NCBI GenBank assembly: GCA_004794785.1
Contig: SJOL01009883.1
Location: 782,412 to 846,411, forward strand
Source of the DNA: Opisthorchis felineus
Lineage: Eukaryota > Platyhelminthes > Trematoda > Opisthorchiida > Opisthorchiidae
Direction of reading: 5' to 3'
Length of the DNA: 64,000 nt
In this document: in pieces, positions 22,481 through 35,717 of the stretch
Position numbering within the stretch: position 1 is the stretch's first letter
Layout of the letters: each line of letters starts with the position of its first letter
Notes under the pieces: model-generated
The model's database searches: none
Seen by the model: the letters and a program-made list of their open reading frames with translations, nothing else
Told to the model about the DNA's origin: nothing
Program-made: the position numbers and the translations under genes

Positions 22481-24585
22481 ATAAACGTTGTTGTTCGAAC
22501 ATAAGGACGCTACCTCAGTACATTTTGGCCACCCTTTTGATCAGCTCCTATTGTCGAGTGTTGTTGTTTCCAAACGCCACATGAAAAGTAACCTTTCTAG
22601 AAATGGACGGGCTTTGCATTGTTACCCATTCCAAAGAAGAAGAAAAGGAAAGTGGATTGTAATGCTTTTCGGCTTATCAGTATATCTTGCTTTCACTTGC
22701 AAGAAGTGATTCATATTGATACTCAACATCTTGCTGTTTGCAATAATTGATCAGACAGAATTGATGAGCAATAGCTCAGTAATTGAATTACAAAACAATG
22801 AGATATTGTGAAGAGGAAATTAGGTACAACCAGTGCAAACCAGTAATAGGGGCAGAGGATCTGACTCAAACTTGCAACTACTGACTAGCAAAAAAACAAT
22901 CTACCAGCTTATCTGTTACATCACATAAGCACAGTCAGACTCCATATTGTTTGGTGACAGACGAAACTAAGGGATTCAGTACTTTAGGCTATTTAGAGGC
23001 ACTAGTAAGCTCGCTGTCGAGACTCTTTTTACCGGTACAGTGTATGACTTAAGATCTACCGTAGGTCACCTGAAATTCACTGACTGTGCAAAGTGGGTCT
23101 GAAAATGGTTGGCGCTGTCTACGTGCTATGAGATCGTGGAACACATTCCCAAACCAGCCTGGAATCCTGAGCAGTAATTTGTCAGTCTATAACGGAAACA
23201 TGCAGCAAAATACTTGTCGTTGTTAACAGTGTTGTTAACCGATAATGCAACTTTAATCGCCAGAGATTTTGTGGTCATCACATTTGTTGTTCCTCCGAAA
23301 CTGACCCTTGAAAATTTAGGGCACCTGAGACGAGGTCCGCTATCAGTCAATGATATCATATCCTTAAATTTTCATCTAAACTATTTTTTCGTATTTAAAA
23401 TATTCTCTCGAATAGATTGCTGTAAAGAGCAATTTTGCTGAGCAAAAACGACTTGGAGGTCAGTACTTCATTGAGGTATATGAATACGACTTGATTTGCA
23501 TATAAATAATCCCATATGAACTGACTAGCGCGTGGGACATTTCTTGACCTGACTTGTCGTTATTCAGCGTAATGGTTTTATAAACCCCACGATTACGTAG
23601 AACAACACAATTAGCTCATTATATGCTGAAGAAGAGGCAGGAACAATACGTGGCGTGGAAAAAGAGTAATGGATTTTGTATCCTAAAAGATCATCGCAGG
23701 TCAGTTTGTCCTAGATTCTACATGAATGGCAGACCTGGTAATAATTAAAGAGAAACTATCGAAAGAATGACCCAAAAATCGCTATATTCTTATCATTTTT
23801 AACACCCTTTGATTCCTGCTTTGTGAAACACATACCAAATCAAAGAAACTAGAGTCCTGTGTTAAATGCATGTTTGGACGCAGGGATGGCTGTATTAAGC
23901 GTGCTGACTGAGCCCAATAAACATTTCACCCAAATATCCTGCGATTTCTTACTGAACCAGACTTTGAACTTGCAAGCAAAATTATATGGACGCTTACAAG
24001 AAAAGGTATGCTTATGCTAGGGGTGCATGAAAACTAATTCCAGTTTACTGATTGTGATTTTTTACAGATATTTCGACCAGGTATTTCGACTTCCAGGTTT
24101 TTCCGGTCATCGTGTTCCGTGTTTTGTCGCGAGGATCCTTAGGGAAGTAAGACTGTTTGCCGTCTTTGAATAGATCAAAATTGCACATCAAAACTGCATG
24201 TTTATCTACTGTCAATATGCATAGCTGTTTATCTCACTATCCTTCCAAGGATGCATGTTTTCACTGAAACCTTTTGCATGGTAAGGGGAAATTTCCAAGA
24301 ATTGCGAGGGGCTACATCCAAAAATTTCCTAATATTTCGAGTGCAAAAAATACATTTTAAAGACTTATTTGTATTGGTAGAGCACTCTTACATTTTAAAC
24401 TGTCAACTGTAAAACGGAGTGTTAATTTTTAATTGGCATCGCTGGTTATCGACTCAGCGTTCGTAAACACATTAGCCGACTTTTAAAAAAAGTCAACCTC
24501 AACTATACGGATATATTGCCCTTTATCTTCTGCATACTTAACATCTGTCATAGTTATGATTAATTGGCAAAGTTTTATCAGTACA
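22481..24585. other. Intergenic, nothing recognised
   Basis: No long open frame, RNA gene or repeat that I can identify. Confidence 0.6.
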
Positions 24586-24589
24586 CTGC

Positions 24590-24750
24590 AGGCATACAGC
24601 TGTAACACCTTTTCGCTGCCTAGCTACCAGGCCACCTGAAGGAGATCCGAGGGCTAAAATACTCCCAGTTTGCCCAGGCGTAGACAGGAGCAGTCGAGGT
24701 GGTAAAGTTAGGATAGAAGCGTGAACCTTCCGGTCAGTAGTTTGGTATTG
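24590..24750 (-). mobile_element. RTE LINE 3'-end fragment
   Basis: The - strand contains CGACTGCTCCTGTCTACGCC, CTGGGCAAACTGGGAG and a GCAGCGAAAAGGTGTTACAG end. These align with the + strand LINE tails at 1240-1345 and 7720-7830 (CTGCTCCTGTCTAGGCTTGG..., CCGAAAGTGTGTTACAGC). Confidence 0.6.
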
Positions 24751-27070
24751 AGCTCATACGTTGCAGGCAGCCGTGCCTTACACCTCATTTGACGTATGCA
24801 AACGGATTAAATTCGTTTAAAGAAAGAAATTCTAAAATAAGAAAATGAATAAAGTTGAGAAAACCCACACCGTGTTTAGTATGAAATAAATTAGATCGTG
24901 TTTTGTGTGTTAGGTAAATTAAGAGCGACTTGTGGCAAAAATACATCATTAAGTATACAGTGTTATTATATAATAATTTTAAGATTTGACACCGTGTTTT
25001 CCCAGCAGTGATCAACCCAATGGCACGGAAATCCTTCTCGTAGAAACCTAGAAAATATTACGAAATATAAAATATCACTGTCGAAAAGCAAAGGAGTAGA
25101 CACACCAGCCAGTGGAATCAAGTTTTGTCGCTTAGGTATATTATTCCACGGTTTAGTTATATTGTGATGTTCGAGTGATGCACCCCCAACAACTGCCACA
25201 AAAGAAGTAAAAAAGCCAGTTATTGGGAACTAGAGTTACTTTATGCATTCGTGACAGGCTTACCTCAGACATATTCACAATGAAGTCGGAAGCTCCAAAA
25301 AAAGTTTACGAATGGAAAATAGATCAATAACACCTGAGCAACTCTTACTTGCTTCAATTGATTAGCAAAATGTTATAGCTAGTGCCTTCTGCACCCAACC
25401 AGCAGGTCTGGACCGACCTCACATCGCGGCTGCAGGAATAACCATGTACATATTTGCGATGGAGACAAATTCCCTCGGTAAGCATTGACGGATGAAGGCT
25501 TGCAAATGACCAACGCACCAAATCCTCTTACACTGGAAACACTTGATTTTGCACCAAAATGCACAAAATTGAAATGAAAGTGGCACATCTACCAAGCACT
25601 TCAAGGTAAGGGAGAGATCAAACCAATCACTGACTTTCGAACTACATGAGCCAATGCATCAGCTGTGAAATCAGGAGACCAGCCCTACTCTTCTTATTGA
25701 AAGACAGGAGCTCGCAGTACCCTGAACTGGAGTAGCCGGGCATCATTTCATCTATAACATTCCAGATGCACATAAGGTTTAGACAACTTATCTTTGGTAT
25801 TCATTTATTTAAGAGACTGCGTTTCAAATTAGGCTCACCATTGAATATTACGTACCGTTCGCCTCCGAATTTCTTTACCAAAGAAAGTTGACAGAAAAAC
25901 ATTCAAAAAACAAATAAACCAGAAAAAGCTGTAAACCAGTCAAACGTTTTTACAATGAATTTGTTTAAAGAATGCTGCTAATCAGTACCAGTTGGAACAG
26001 CATAGCGTGATTTACTGATTCGAGTGCTGTTGGAATATAAGAAGCATCGCTAACCTGAGGATTAAGTGTGGCTGATTGAATACTGGTTTATTGTCCTTGC
26101 AGCTGAAGCAGTAAAAGTGTATATGGAAAAGAAATTTTGATAAGAGTCGTGGTGTTCCTTTTTTGGTTTCTTAAGACTAAAGACCCTTGTATTAGAATCT
26201 GAGCCTGTTCAAATCCAAGGCTGTGACAAACTGCTGTTCTGACTATTTTTTGTCAGTGACAAACAAAGTGCATTACAGATCTCAGGACTGATAATTGTTC
26301 AAAAGAATATCTTTCAAATAAAGTCAAAAGCCCATCCTGCATCCTTCTTTGAGATTGGCTAATCGTTTATTCGCAGAAAAGCCACAAAATTTTGCGAGAA
26401 TGAGACATATACATAATTCACACTAACAGGGAACCAATGTGTCTACTCAAGGTCATCAGTTCTATCAAAGTCTCTAATTAATATTAGACAACCGTGCATT
26501 GACGTATCTTCCAAAAAGGATCACATAGTTATGTTCAGACTCTCTAGATTAGCCATGGATTGTGGTTGTTCTAGAATTACTACCTGAGATTCAGCTTTTT
26601 CTTTGACACCTTTTGCTTCAAACAGCTCTTGTGGAATTATCTTTATTTTCCCAGCTGTTCAGTTGTATTAAGTTACCGCGTGCATCTTGCGGAATTTGTT
26701 GGGATGATGGTACTTACCCTACAACTTTTGCTTAAAGGATGTGTTTCACCAAATTAGTTCACTAAGCACAGAGGTCAGACATTTTTGTGCACTCTGAAAA
26801 ATTTTCCAGGTGGCCTGAAGTGCATCTAAACATGGTCAAATTCTCTTTGGAAAGATTTATGAGAAAAAGCCATCCTAGTATGAAATACTTTCCCACATAT
26901 TTGGATCCGACTAATATAACCTACAGGCAGGTACTCAGTTATGCACATATATGTCGAGTTTCTACAATGAAGAACAGCCAGTGGTAAGGATGAAATGCAG
27001 CAGCTTGTTTATGGGAATCTGGTTTAGAACAATGTTCTTATCCTCTCGAGATTATTCTGGTCAATCAACA
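24751..27070. other. Intergenic, weak retroelement traces only
   Basis: A - strand frame near 25380-25620 contains KCFQCKRIWCVGHLQAF, which faintly resembles a retroelement Gag zinc knuckle. A + strand FSRWPEV at about 26799-26820 resembles an integrase motif. Neither is supported by flanking sequence. Confidence 0.4.
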
Positions 27071-27075
27071 AGATG

Positions 27076-27205
27076 ATAAAACCTCGGACTCGAGTAAATT
27101 TCGAGCTTCTCAGCAAGCAGCATCCTGGTCATTATGGGCTTTTTGGCCTGATTTCTAAGCGCAGTTTGAACACTCTAATATTATTATACTGGATGAAATA
27201 AACAG
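27076..27205 (+). pseudogene. Possible Gypsy-type integrase zinc-finger remnant
   Basis: In one frame the translation reads RVNFELLSKQHPGHYG and later RSLNTLILLYWMK, then stop. This resembles the HHCC N-terminal domain of Gypsy integrases (LR..VL..LH.GHPG....K...R..VYWPG). Only the two-histidine half and the YW remain. No pol domains are found next to it in order, so the call is tentative. Confidence 0.3.
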
Positions 27206-30200
27206 GCTTACACCTAAGCGGCGTTGCTATGAAGGCCCGAACCACGATCCAGCCACTGTCCAGTTTGTGCCTTCTGTTGACTTGCCCGTTAAGGTTGCCT
27301 GTCAGGCAGATCCACGGATGCCTTAAACGCGCCGTACACCATTCAGTTAGTTTAAGTTAGTTGCGTAAGGTGTACTCTTATTACATGCTCAAAAGGTGTT
27401 TCGCCCACACTGGTGGGTCCTCTTAGGGCTTGACCATCTCCAAGACGGTGACAGTGGAGTAGGCCTCATCACAAAATCAATTTCAACCCCAAGATTTAAG
27501 CATATTATTTGGTTGTCTAAAGATGTTACAATTAAAAACTGACTTGCTTAACTCATGCACCATGGGTAAACCATATTGGAATCAAGGAAGACGTCATTAC
27601 ATTGTTGTCTACAATTTATGGATGGAATTAGCATCTAACCTAGCTTTTTGCATTTAAAAGCTTATCGAACTGATGAGGAAGTGTAAAAAATCAGGATCTG
27701 CTTCGGACCCGTCCGGTGGAATTCCGCGAAATGTAGCTTGGTTTTGCAATTTTCGCTGTTCACTGACGTTTCACGTGACTCCTGACACACGTCCGCCAGG
27801 GGATTTTTAATCAAACAGATTACTTTATAAAATCCATGCGGCACAGTTTACGTTTATCACCTAAATTCGCAAAGGCCTATCATTAACATCTTTATGGGCT
27901 TGGCAAATTTCTAACTCATCAGTATAACTAAGAAATGACACTATAATATCTTTACTTAGGCGAATTTTCTGACAAATTTCTTCGAATAAACTCAGCCAAA
28001 AGAGCAGTTTCAAAAGTAAGCTAGTTTATCGCGGCTCCAGTGACATGTTTGAATTCACTTTTGAATTTCACTTTTTCAGGTGTCTTTTTCTAACCCAAAA
28101 CATTTTGTGGATCGCGTGGCTCATTCATCACTGTTTCTTTCCTTTTCTTTTGACAGTGGTTTCAGAAACCTTCGAAACCGACTAAGGAGTTCTCAGTTCA
28201 CAGAGGTTATGAATCAGCCTACTGGTTTTTGAAACTGTTCTTAGACCTCGAAAGGCTCTGTCGAGGAAGAAGTCACTTGAAGCTGGCTCGTTCTAGTTGA
28301 CTCCCGAAAACCACAACGAAAACAAACTTAGGTATCTCAACGGATTTTGACTTTCTGGGGTTCATTCCTTATAGCAATACCACCAATGGAAATGAGAGGA
28401 TAGTTAAAAGAGCCAGGAAATCCTATCGGTATGTGAGGACATAAATATTATTTGTGAGAATATAGTCCCACCGTCATACGGGAAGAAATTTTAATCTTTG
28501 CACTCATGAACATAATCAGTAATGTCTTTTTTAATGGCCGCGTGTGAGAACCTGAGCCAGCTGGCGTATGGTGGATTGTATGTGTATGAATAGGAAAAGT
28601 ACCGGTCCTAAAGTTATGGCTACTCTAGGTTAAATAGATTACATCTAAAACTCTGTACATGCAAGAAACCGTTTATTCACAGGGCAGTCCGGGTAAGTTA
28701 GAAATAGATACTCCTCAGGAAAGGTTGCCCCACCCACTCTTCCAGTCACGCACGCGTTTTCTAGTTGTACTCAAACAACTGGGATGCGTAGTAGGACGTG
28801 ATTCACCGGATCGGTCTATTCAAATTCCGGGCAACCCTTTAAACAACACCACTGTTAGGTTCTTAATGCGTTGTTGTGGATCAGCAAAGTGGGATTGGTC
28901 TTGCAAATGACGCTGCCTATTCACAGGATGAGTTGATGCACAGGGAACTGTAAATAAACAACTGATTCGTGACAAAATTTATTATCCTGCTTTACAGAAT
29001 CAAGAACAGTCCTTTTCGGTATTATGGAGATCAGTTACCCAAAGCGAATAAACTCAGTGGGTTGTCCGGTTAACTCCATTAATTCTGATCGAGATGAGCG
29101 TTCCTGGTGTTTGGGTATCCGTTTTCCAAAACGGATATATCGTTTGACAGCCATAGGCCGCAGGTCCTCGAAGTAGGGATTGCTTATCAAGCCTTCCATT
29201 GAATCCAGATATTCTAAGAAAAGAGTATTACTCTTGCTGAATCATGTGTGAATTATGCGATTAAGAATATTAAACGTGCATAAGACCAAATAGATGGGCG
29301 TTTATAGACCCTTGCACACACGGCGTCTCCAAAGTGTGCATGAAAAGACTTTCAATTGCGAATGATATAGAAAAGACAAGCCTAGTTTGCGTAAGAAGTG
29401 GAGCTAAAATGTGACCTCGGTGTAGTCCCTAAGACAAATGAATCGGTCAGCTGCAAGTGTAATATATAAACTTAAAATTAACCAACATTATTTATCTGCA
29501 GTTCAGTTAGTGTACGACTGTTAGGATTATATCTTTTATTCAACAGTTTGCCCGCGGTTGGCATGGTGAATGTTCTCCTTGAATTAATTCCCTAAGAACA
29601 GAATAGAAAAGAAATAAACTGACAAACGGGCATAATGTTACGATGCACTGGTAGACAAAGCCTGTTCAACCAGGAATGTGACTACTACCAGGAAGCAGTT
29701 GATAATTATGAAGTTCAAATTGAGTAGTCTCTTATGTTGCACTTTTATACAAATTTCAAAGTGTTCTTGACTTGAAAAACATTTTCGAAACTAAAACAGC
29801 TCAGCCTCCTGAATGCGGGACGGTTCAGAGGATTTTTGTATTGTCACTGAAAGTTTGGTCTCTCCTTCGTGCCTTTCACGAAGCCCCGTTTACAGCATAC
29901 TTTGTGGGTGAGTTAATTCCAAAAGATTGAGTTTTTCCGAGAAAGTAGAATCCTAAAGTTATTTGTTCTCTCCAAAAATGACTAATTATGGGTAACGAAC
30001 AACGAGTAGTACTGTACTGAACCTGGTGTTGCCAGGGGACCCCGCTCAATCTCAACTGAACTGTTCGTTTTTGCTATTCTTCAACAAAATATACTGGACA
30101 CGAACCGCCTAGTTTTTTTGGAACGGTATTCACGACGTTGTACCATTCTCCTTGATATGACGTTTCTTATAAGTTAAAAGAAATCCTGTGGTTAAGTCAA

Positions 30201-32845
30201 TATAAGTTTTGCCTTTTATGAGGCCCATCATGAGTGATCAGCTTTATCACAGGTAACAATTTCCAAACCTTGTATAAAATTATCCATGCTACTAAATAAG
30301 TCCTCATCTAACAGAATGTAGAAAAGCTTCCAAATGTTGTCACTCAGCGCTGTTGAGACACTGCAGGTAGTGGATCAGCAGATTTTTGTTGGCTGGCTGG
30401 ATTAGTAATAAGCCACAATTTCTTGTTTTTCTTCTCATCTATATATTTTTGTCGAAAGAATAATAGCGTTTCAGTAGAAGCATTTAATTCAGGTTCAGAA
30501 GGTGATTGTTCTCGTAGGCGAACGTAGCCTGTTGTTTTGCAATAACTGGTCACATCTATTTTCTCGTTGGCATGGTAAACAGACGTAGGAGCACCCCACC
30601 CATGGCTTTTATTGAAGAATCTCATATTCATTCACGCAGGTGAACGCTAATCAGAGTCTCAGATTTTTGACTTGCGTGTTTTGTGATTTGTATTTTAAAT
30701 TTTAGTGGGCATAGTTTTGCACTATATTGCACACAGCTTTGGGGATCATATTTTCCGAAGTAGGCGAGCGTGTGTTGGTTTGATTTCCTTGCTGGGTGAT
30801 GCGTATGATGTAAGTTTGTTTCACCCAGGTTGCCGAGTAGGGTTTACTAAAATATTTTTAGACAAAATGCGCAACTTCCGTCCTTAAGTCAGTGCAAGGC
30901 AACCAAATCATAAGCAACGAGGGTAAGATGTACAGCAATTCATGTTTTTGCGTGGTTCGGCTGATGCGATTAACTAGTTGCACTTAATTGGTCGTTACCG
31001 ATGAGTCAGCCTAGTCCCGTGGCACAAAAGAACGCCCTTCTTAACCTACCATGTTATGAATAATATAGTCGTGATCACAACTCTTATTTGCGTGATTCGT
31101 CCGGTGTCGCCATATAGCCATATTGAAATGGATCTCGAATTTACATCAACAGGATTTAATATCCGATTACACTTCTCAATCCAAAGGATGCAACTAACAG
31201 AATCCTTCGAGTAAAGGTGGATTGGTCGCGGGTTAGACAGATTGGCACGATGAGAAAGCTGACTGAAATTTATCGACAATAACAGTCAATTTAGAGTAAA
31301 AAAAAGCTTGTGCGCATGCATGTTTTTGCACCAGTGATTTAGACTAACCACAACAGGATGTCATCTTACATAGTTGAGTCACAGACCCATTGGTGGGACA
31401 GGGTTGAGCCACATGCTTTTGCATGCGTGGTCAAAATGGTAGGTAAGAATCAGTCCAGTCGTCTGTGAGTACATGAGTCACAAAGTGAACAAAGCAGATC
31501 TGCTCCACTAACATTATAGTGTGAGAAAGATGGCGAATTTGTCATCTCGGTTTACCAATTCATTTGACCAAGCTAGAATATCATATTGCAACTTCGCCTA
31601 CTATCAGAAAGGTCAAGGCCAGACCAAATGTTATGACAGGTATCAAGGAGCGACTGCGCCTATGAATATGCCGAGGAATCGCAGAGAATTGGATGGTTTG
31701 AACAAGCGGCTAGGTAGAGGATTCGGTTATTGAATTTACCACCCTTGAGGATCGATGCTTTCCTTATATCGAGGAGGGCATAATTCCGTGCCACGTGTTG
31801 TTCCAAAGAAATAGAACTGATGACGTAGACAGAGTTTTTTATGTGAAATAACATAGAGGAGATTTGGTCTGACATTAAAGTTAGTACAGGAGCACACATC
31901 AGCAAGCTTCCACCCGATAAGCACCGCAATGAAATGCTTGTCATGGCAGTTGCTGTATAGTACACACGCATAGTACTTTCTCGCTAAAGTCACTAGAACG
32001 ACGTTTTCTATTGAAATGGGATTTATAATAGGCCTAAAAATGTGCCCAACGAAGCTGTTTCCCTAATGATACATGAAAATGAACCAACCTGAGTCACAAG
32101 CACGCGAAGTAAGTTAAGAAGGATGATTAAATAGTCGCTTTTTCAATGAAGTTCTCACGTCATGTTGTGATCACTAAAGAGACTCACCTCGATCACGAGA
32201 AAAACAGTACACGTGATTTATGGAGATTTGTGTGACAGCCAAGAGCCAAATCAGAACAATCCAGTTCATGATACCTCTGAAGAAATTCTGGCAATCTGTA
32301 ATTGTAGGAAAGATGTCAGTCTTCAGATAAAAACCATGGATACTGTTAGCAACCTCAAACTAGAGCGCGATAAACCACAATTAACGATACGCTCATACAT
32401 TTTCACGTTTGTGAATCGTCTAGGTATTTGTTGCATATCAGACTGACGTCAGTAGGCCAGCCAGCAACAACCAAGATGATAAGAGCTGCATGCTTTAAGA
32501 AGTAGTTGTTTTAAGTACCGTCTGGTTGGGGGTTAATCTTTCTGCTGACCAGCCATTCGTCGCCGAATTGATCAGTGTTCGACTAACAACCAGAAGATAT
32601 TCAGAAGCTTATAATTTTCGCACCGCTGACATGTACGACCAGGATGAAAAATTCATGCGATACTTACAGGACGGTAGTCATGCACTAGCTTTAACTGAAG
32701 AATAAAGCTTTGACTGACTTTTTAAATTTACGAGTATTTTCACACGGGCATTTTTACTGGACATACAGATTATACTCCTGCGGCACACTAACAGTAATTT
32801 CTTTTTGTCCTTTTTGCCAATGGTTTGTGAACATTTAAGAGTCGA
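27206..32845. other. Intergenic, no supported gene
   Basis: One - strand frame, 30344-30631 (95 codons), has a charged, protein-like composition but no recognised family and no clear splice context. The rest shows nothing I can name. Confidence 0.5.
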
Positions 32846-32850
32846 GTAAT

Positions 32851-33000
32851 CTGTAGAATTCACGTTCACGTCACTCTCAGTGGCGCAAAATATTCTGGTG
32901 AGCGTACACCCAAGTGGAGGAAAACTCGAGTTTTGCTCTTATTAGAGTTCATCAACAGTTCATATCCTTGGCCGTGCCAGGGTTTGAACTCCGGACAACT
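32851..33000 (+). repeat. SINE-like repeat, copy A
   Basis: Starts TGTAGAATTCACGTTCACGT, passes through TTCTGGTGAGCGTACACCC and CTCGAGTTTTGC, and ends GGCCGTGCCAGGGTTTGAAC followed by TCCGGAC. The same sequence occurs reversed at 33396-33565. The GGTTTGAACTCC near the end resembles a tRNA B box but no A box is evident. Confidence 0.65.
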
Positions 33001-33258
33001 GAAACGCGAGGCGCGCTTGTTACAGTTGTTCCACCTGTACACGCTGGACGCACTTAAATTTCTACGTCTGAACAGGCAAATATGTTTACGCTTGAGCAAT
33101 GTGATCAGTTTACCCGACTATTCGAACGACGACCCAGTAACTACTTTGACTGTGTCAATCGATTGACCGGTCTGCAAGGACTTCCCAGTCAGGTAGCGCT
33201 AAGGAATCTTGAAACCTGCTGGACATTTTTTGGTTTTGTTGAAGGTGTTTGTGGGATT

Positions 33259-33564
33259 TGTAGAATTGACGTTCACATCACTCTTGTTTGAATAGTCGTC
33301 CTCCTGTCCTGGCGCAATTATTCTGGTGATTCCACACCAAAGGGGAAGGCTGATGGTGTATTGGTGCCACGCCTGCGCGGTATGTTGGATGTCTGGAGTT
33401 CAAACGCCGGCACGGCCGAGGGTATGAACTGCTGATGAGCTCTAATAATAGCGAAACTCGAGTCCACTGCTTTCCTCCCTTGGGTACGCACTCAGCAGAA
33501 CAATTACGCCAGGACTGGGGAACGAATATTCAAACCAGAGTGACGTGAACATGAATTTGGTAGA
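33259..33564. repeat. Foldback element, copies B and C of the SINE-like repeat
   Basis: The left arm 33259-33327 (TGTAGAATTGACGTTCACAT...CTGGCGCAATTATTCTG) and right arm about 33495-33562 are inverted repeats of each other, around a centre containing the GTGCC/GGAGTTCAAAC portion of the family. The arrangement fits either two head-to-head copies or a MITE/foldback element. Mismatches and indels show it is old. Confidence 0.65.
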
Positions 33565-33577
33565 TTCTAGAACGCTA

Positions 33578-34600
33578 AAGAAATAAACTGGTTTCTTTAG
33601 TGCCGGGACAAATTTCGTCACTCGTCCTACAGCATAGCGTGCTTTGAAATCGTTTGGGTGCTCAAAGGTAGCTGAGGACTGTCAGAGTGCAAACCTTGGT
33701 GTCTCCAAACCTTTGATGTTAGGAACAGCAAACCACGGTAATGTGGCTAAACGCCAGAAGCATCTTGGAAGGAGCAGTCTCTCCGGAATGACTCAAGTTG
33801 CCATGACCTATATGTCATTTTTACTGACCTCATGCACCTTAAGTCTCAGATAACCACGTACATAATAAAGCATGTATAGATATGTGTGGTAATTATTGTA
33901 CAAGACAGTAGTTTACCGCAGACTAAAGAACTGAAGGCTCCAACTACTACATAGTTGCCCTGGTAAGTACCATTTTCGTCGGAGGGATATCAGCAGTTAC
34001 AAACAGGTGTGAGTCAGTCACGCTAAAAAATGGTACATCTGCATCAAAATTTTTAATTTAATTCGTTGTTACACCAAACTCCGTCCGTTGTGGAACTCAG
34101 AACAATTACTTATGGGCATGATACCCTTCAGTATTTTAAAAACGGGTGACAGCAGAGCAACAGGAAGTTGTGCCTACGGAATCTTGGAAATCCAATGCAC
34201 ACCAGAGGGAAGTTATTGTCTTTCTATTGCGCGTGATGTGAAATCATGTATTTGCAAACGTTCATCACAAACGTTCATCCCAGCATTCCGCCGCACATCC
34301 AAGAATAAGCTAGCCCACAGTTACTCTTAAATTTCGAGCTAGCCATTTCGGGCTGCTGGTTCACCTGACTTGAAGTGGCGCAATGAAAAATTGACCGGCG
34401 TCTCCCTTGAAAAATAGCTGAACACTAACTAAAATGCCGCACGCGTAATACGCAAAAAAATTGTCGACAGCATAACTTCAGTCTTTGTTACTGATGCTTT
34501 GTTGTTAAAATTTATTTGAATACCTTATTTTGAAGCAAAGAATAAAAGTGGATGGGATGGGACTTGATGACACCCTACCTCAATCATTCCGATGCACCTA
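33578..34600. other. Intergenic, nothing recognised
   Basis: Short open frames only. No family recognised. Confidence 0.55.
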
Positions 34601-34786
34601 CAAATCCAGACGTTAATTCAGACAATTTAGATGGGTACTGACGTTTGGAACTTCACTGACATCGATTAGCAGCCATGTCTTGTAGACTGTCCAGTCGGGC
34701 GCAGAGGGCTTACGCGGTCCTCATTTTATGAGGCGATTCGTATCAACGGTATACAGACTCCTCTTAGTATGTTTCATGCCTCTCTG

Positions 34787-35306
34787 TCAGGTTAAACTTT
34801 GGCCATTTCTCTGCTTCGGTCGCTCTGAACTGAACACAGAAAACGGCACTCCCTTCGGCAGATAATAGTTCAGCATGCGCAGCACATAGCCCAACAAACG
34901 CAGCCTCTTGATCTGGACATATTCACTGGAATTACCCAATGCACAAATAAATGCTTGTTCCCTAATTACCTCGTTACGGATTCGCCGGCGCCAACCTGCA
35001 CGAGATATGGTTCTGAGAAAACGACGGCCAAAGACCTGAAGACGTCTCAGTTCCGCTGCTGGAACAGGCCAAATCTCCCAGCCATGCAGTGAAACAGTCC
35101 ATAATTTAGCCTGATACACCTCCCTTAAGATTCAGGGATATATCCTTTTGAATCCGTAGATGTCCCAAATTAGCAAGCGCGACCCCAGCCTTGCAGATTC
35201 TTGCATCGACCTCATCTTTCACACTATAGTCGGAACTAATGTAACTTCCAAGATACGTAAAATACTCCACAACTTCGAATGCTAATCCTTGGATCGTAAG
35301 TGACAT
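34787..35306 (-). pseudogene. LINE polyprotein C-terminal region
   Basis: Two open frames, 35306-35106 and 35119-34787, overlap across a frameshift. They encode IQGLAFEVVEYFTYLGSYIS and LHGWEIWPVPAAELRRLQVF, then YVLRMLNYYLPKGVPFS. This is the thumb and connection region of an RTE element. The frame is broken relative to an intact element. Confidence 0.8.
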
Positions 35307-35717
35307 GTTTAGTGACTACATGACTTAACAATTTGTGGGTGCAAGGTACATGCCAAAGCATAGGATGATTTTGGTCAGTTCATCCAAAAACACCTGCGTC
35401 TTTTCTTCGTCGAAAACGAGAAGGATGTTTTCTGCATATTCTATATCGGCATGCATTTCCTCAGCAGCTATTTGAACACCAGGGTTCTGAAGACTTCTAG
35501 CGTTCGTTTCAATATCCCGTCGATTAGGAAATTACATAAGAGTTGAGAGAGTGGGCAACCTCTCACGGACACCGCTTTGTGAACGGAAGCTTTTAGTGAA
35601 CTATTCGTATGCTTCCATACGCCCGGCAGACTGAGAATACAAAAAACTTATTATGTTCACAAACTTACGGGACATTCCTTGATGGGCAGTTGTGTTAAGG
35701 GGAACTGACAGGTCAAG

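Noticed and set aside
24270..24300. GCATGGTAAG resembling a spliced-leader exon end
   Set aside because: The upstream bases do not match a trematode spliced leader and there is no Sm-site arrangement.
26787..26987. FSRWPEV as an integrase core
   Set aside because: There are only seven matching residues, no downstream SDNG block, and the order is wrong relative to the zinc-finger remnant at 27.1 kb.
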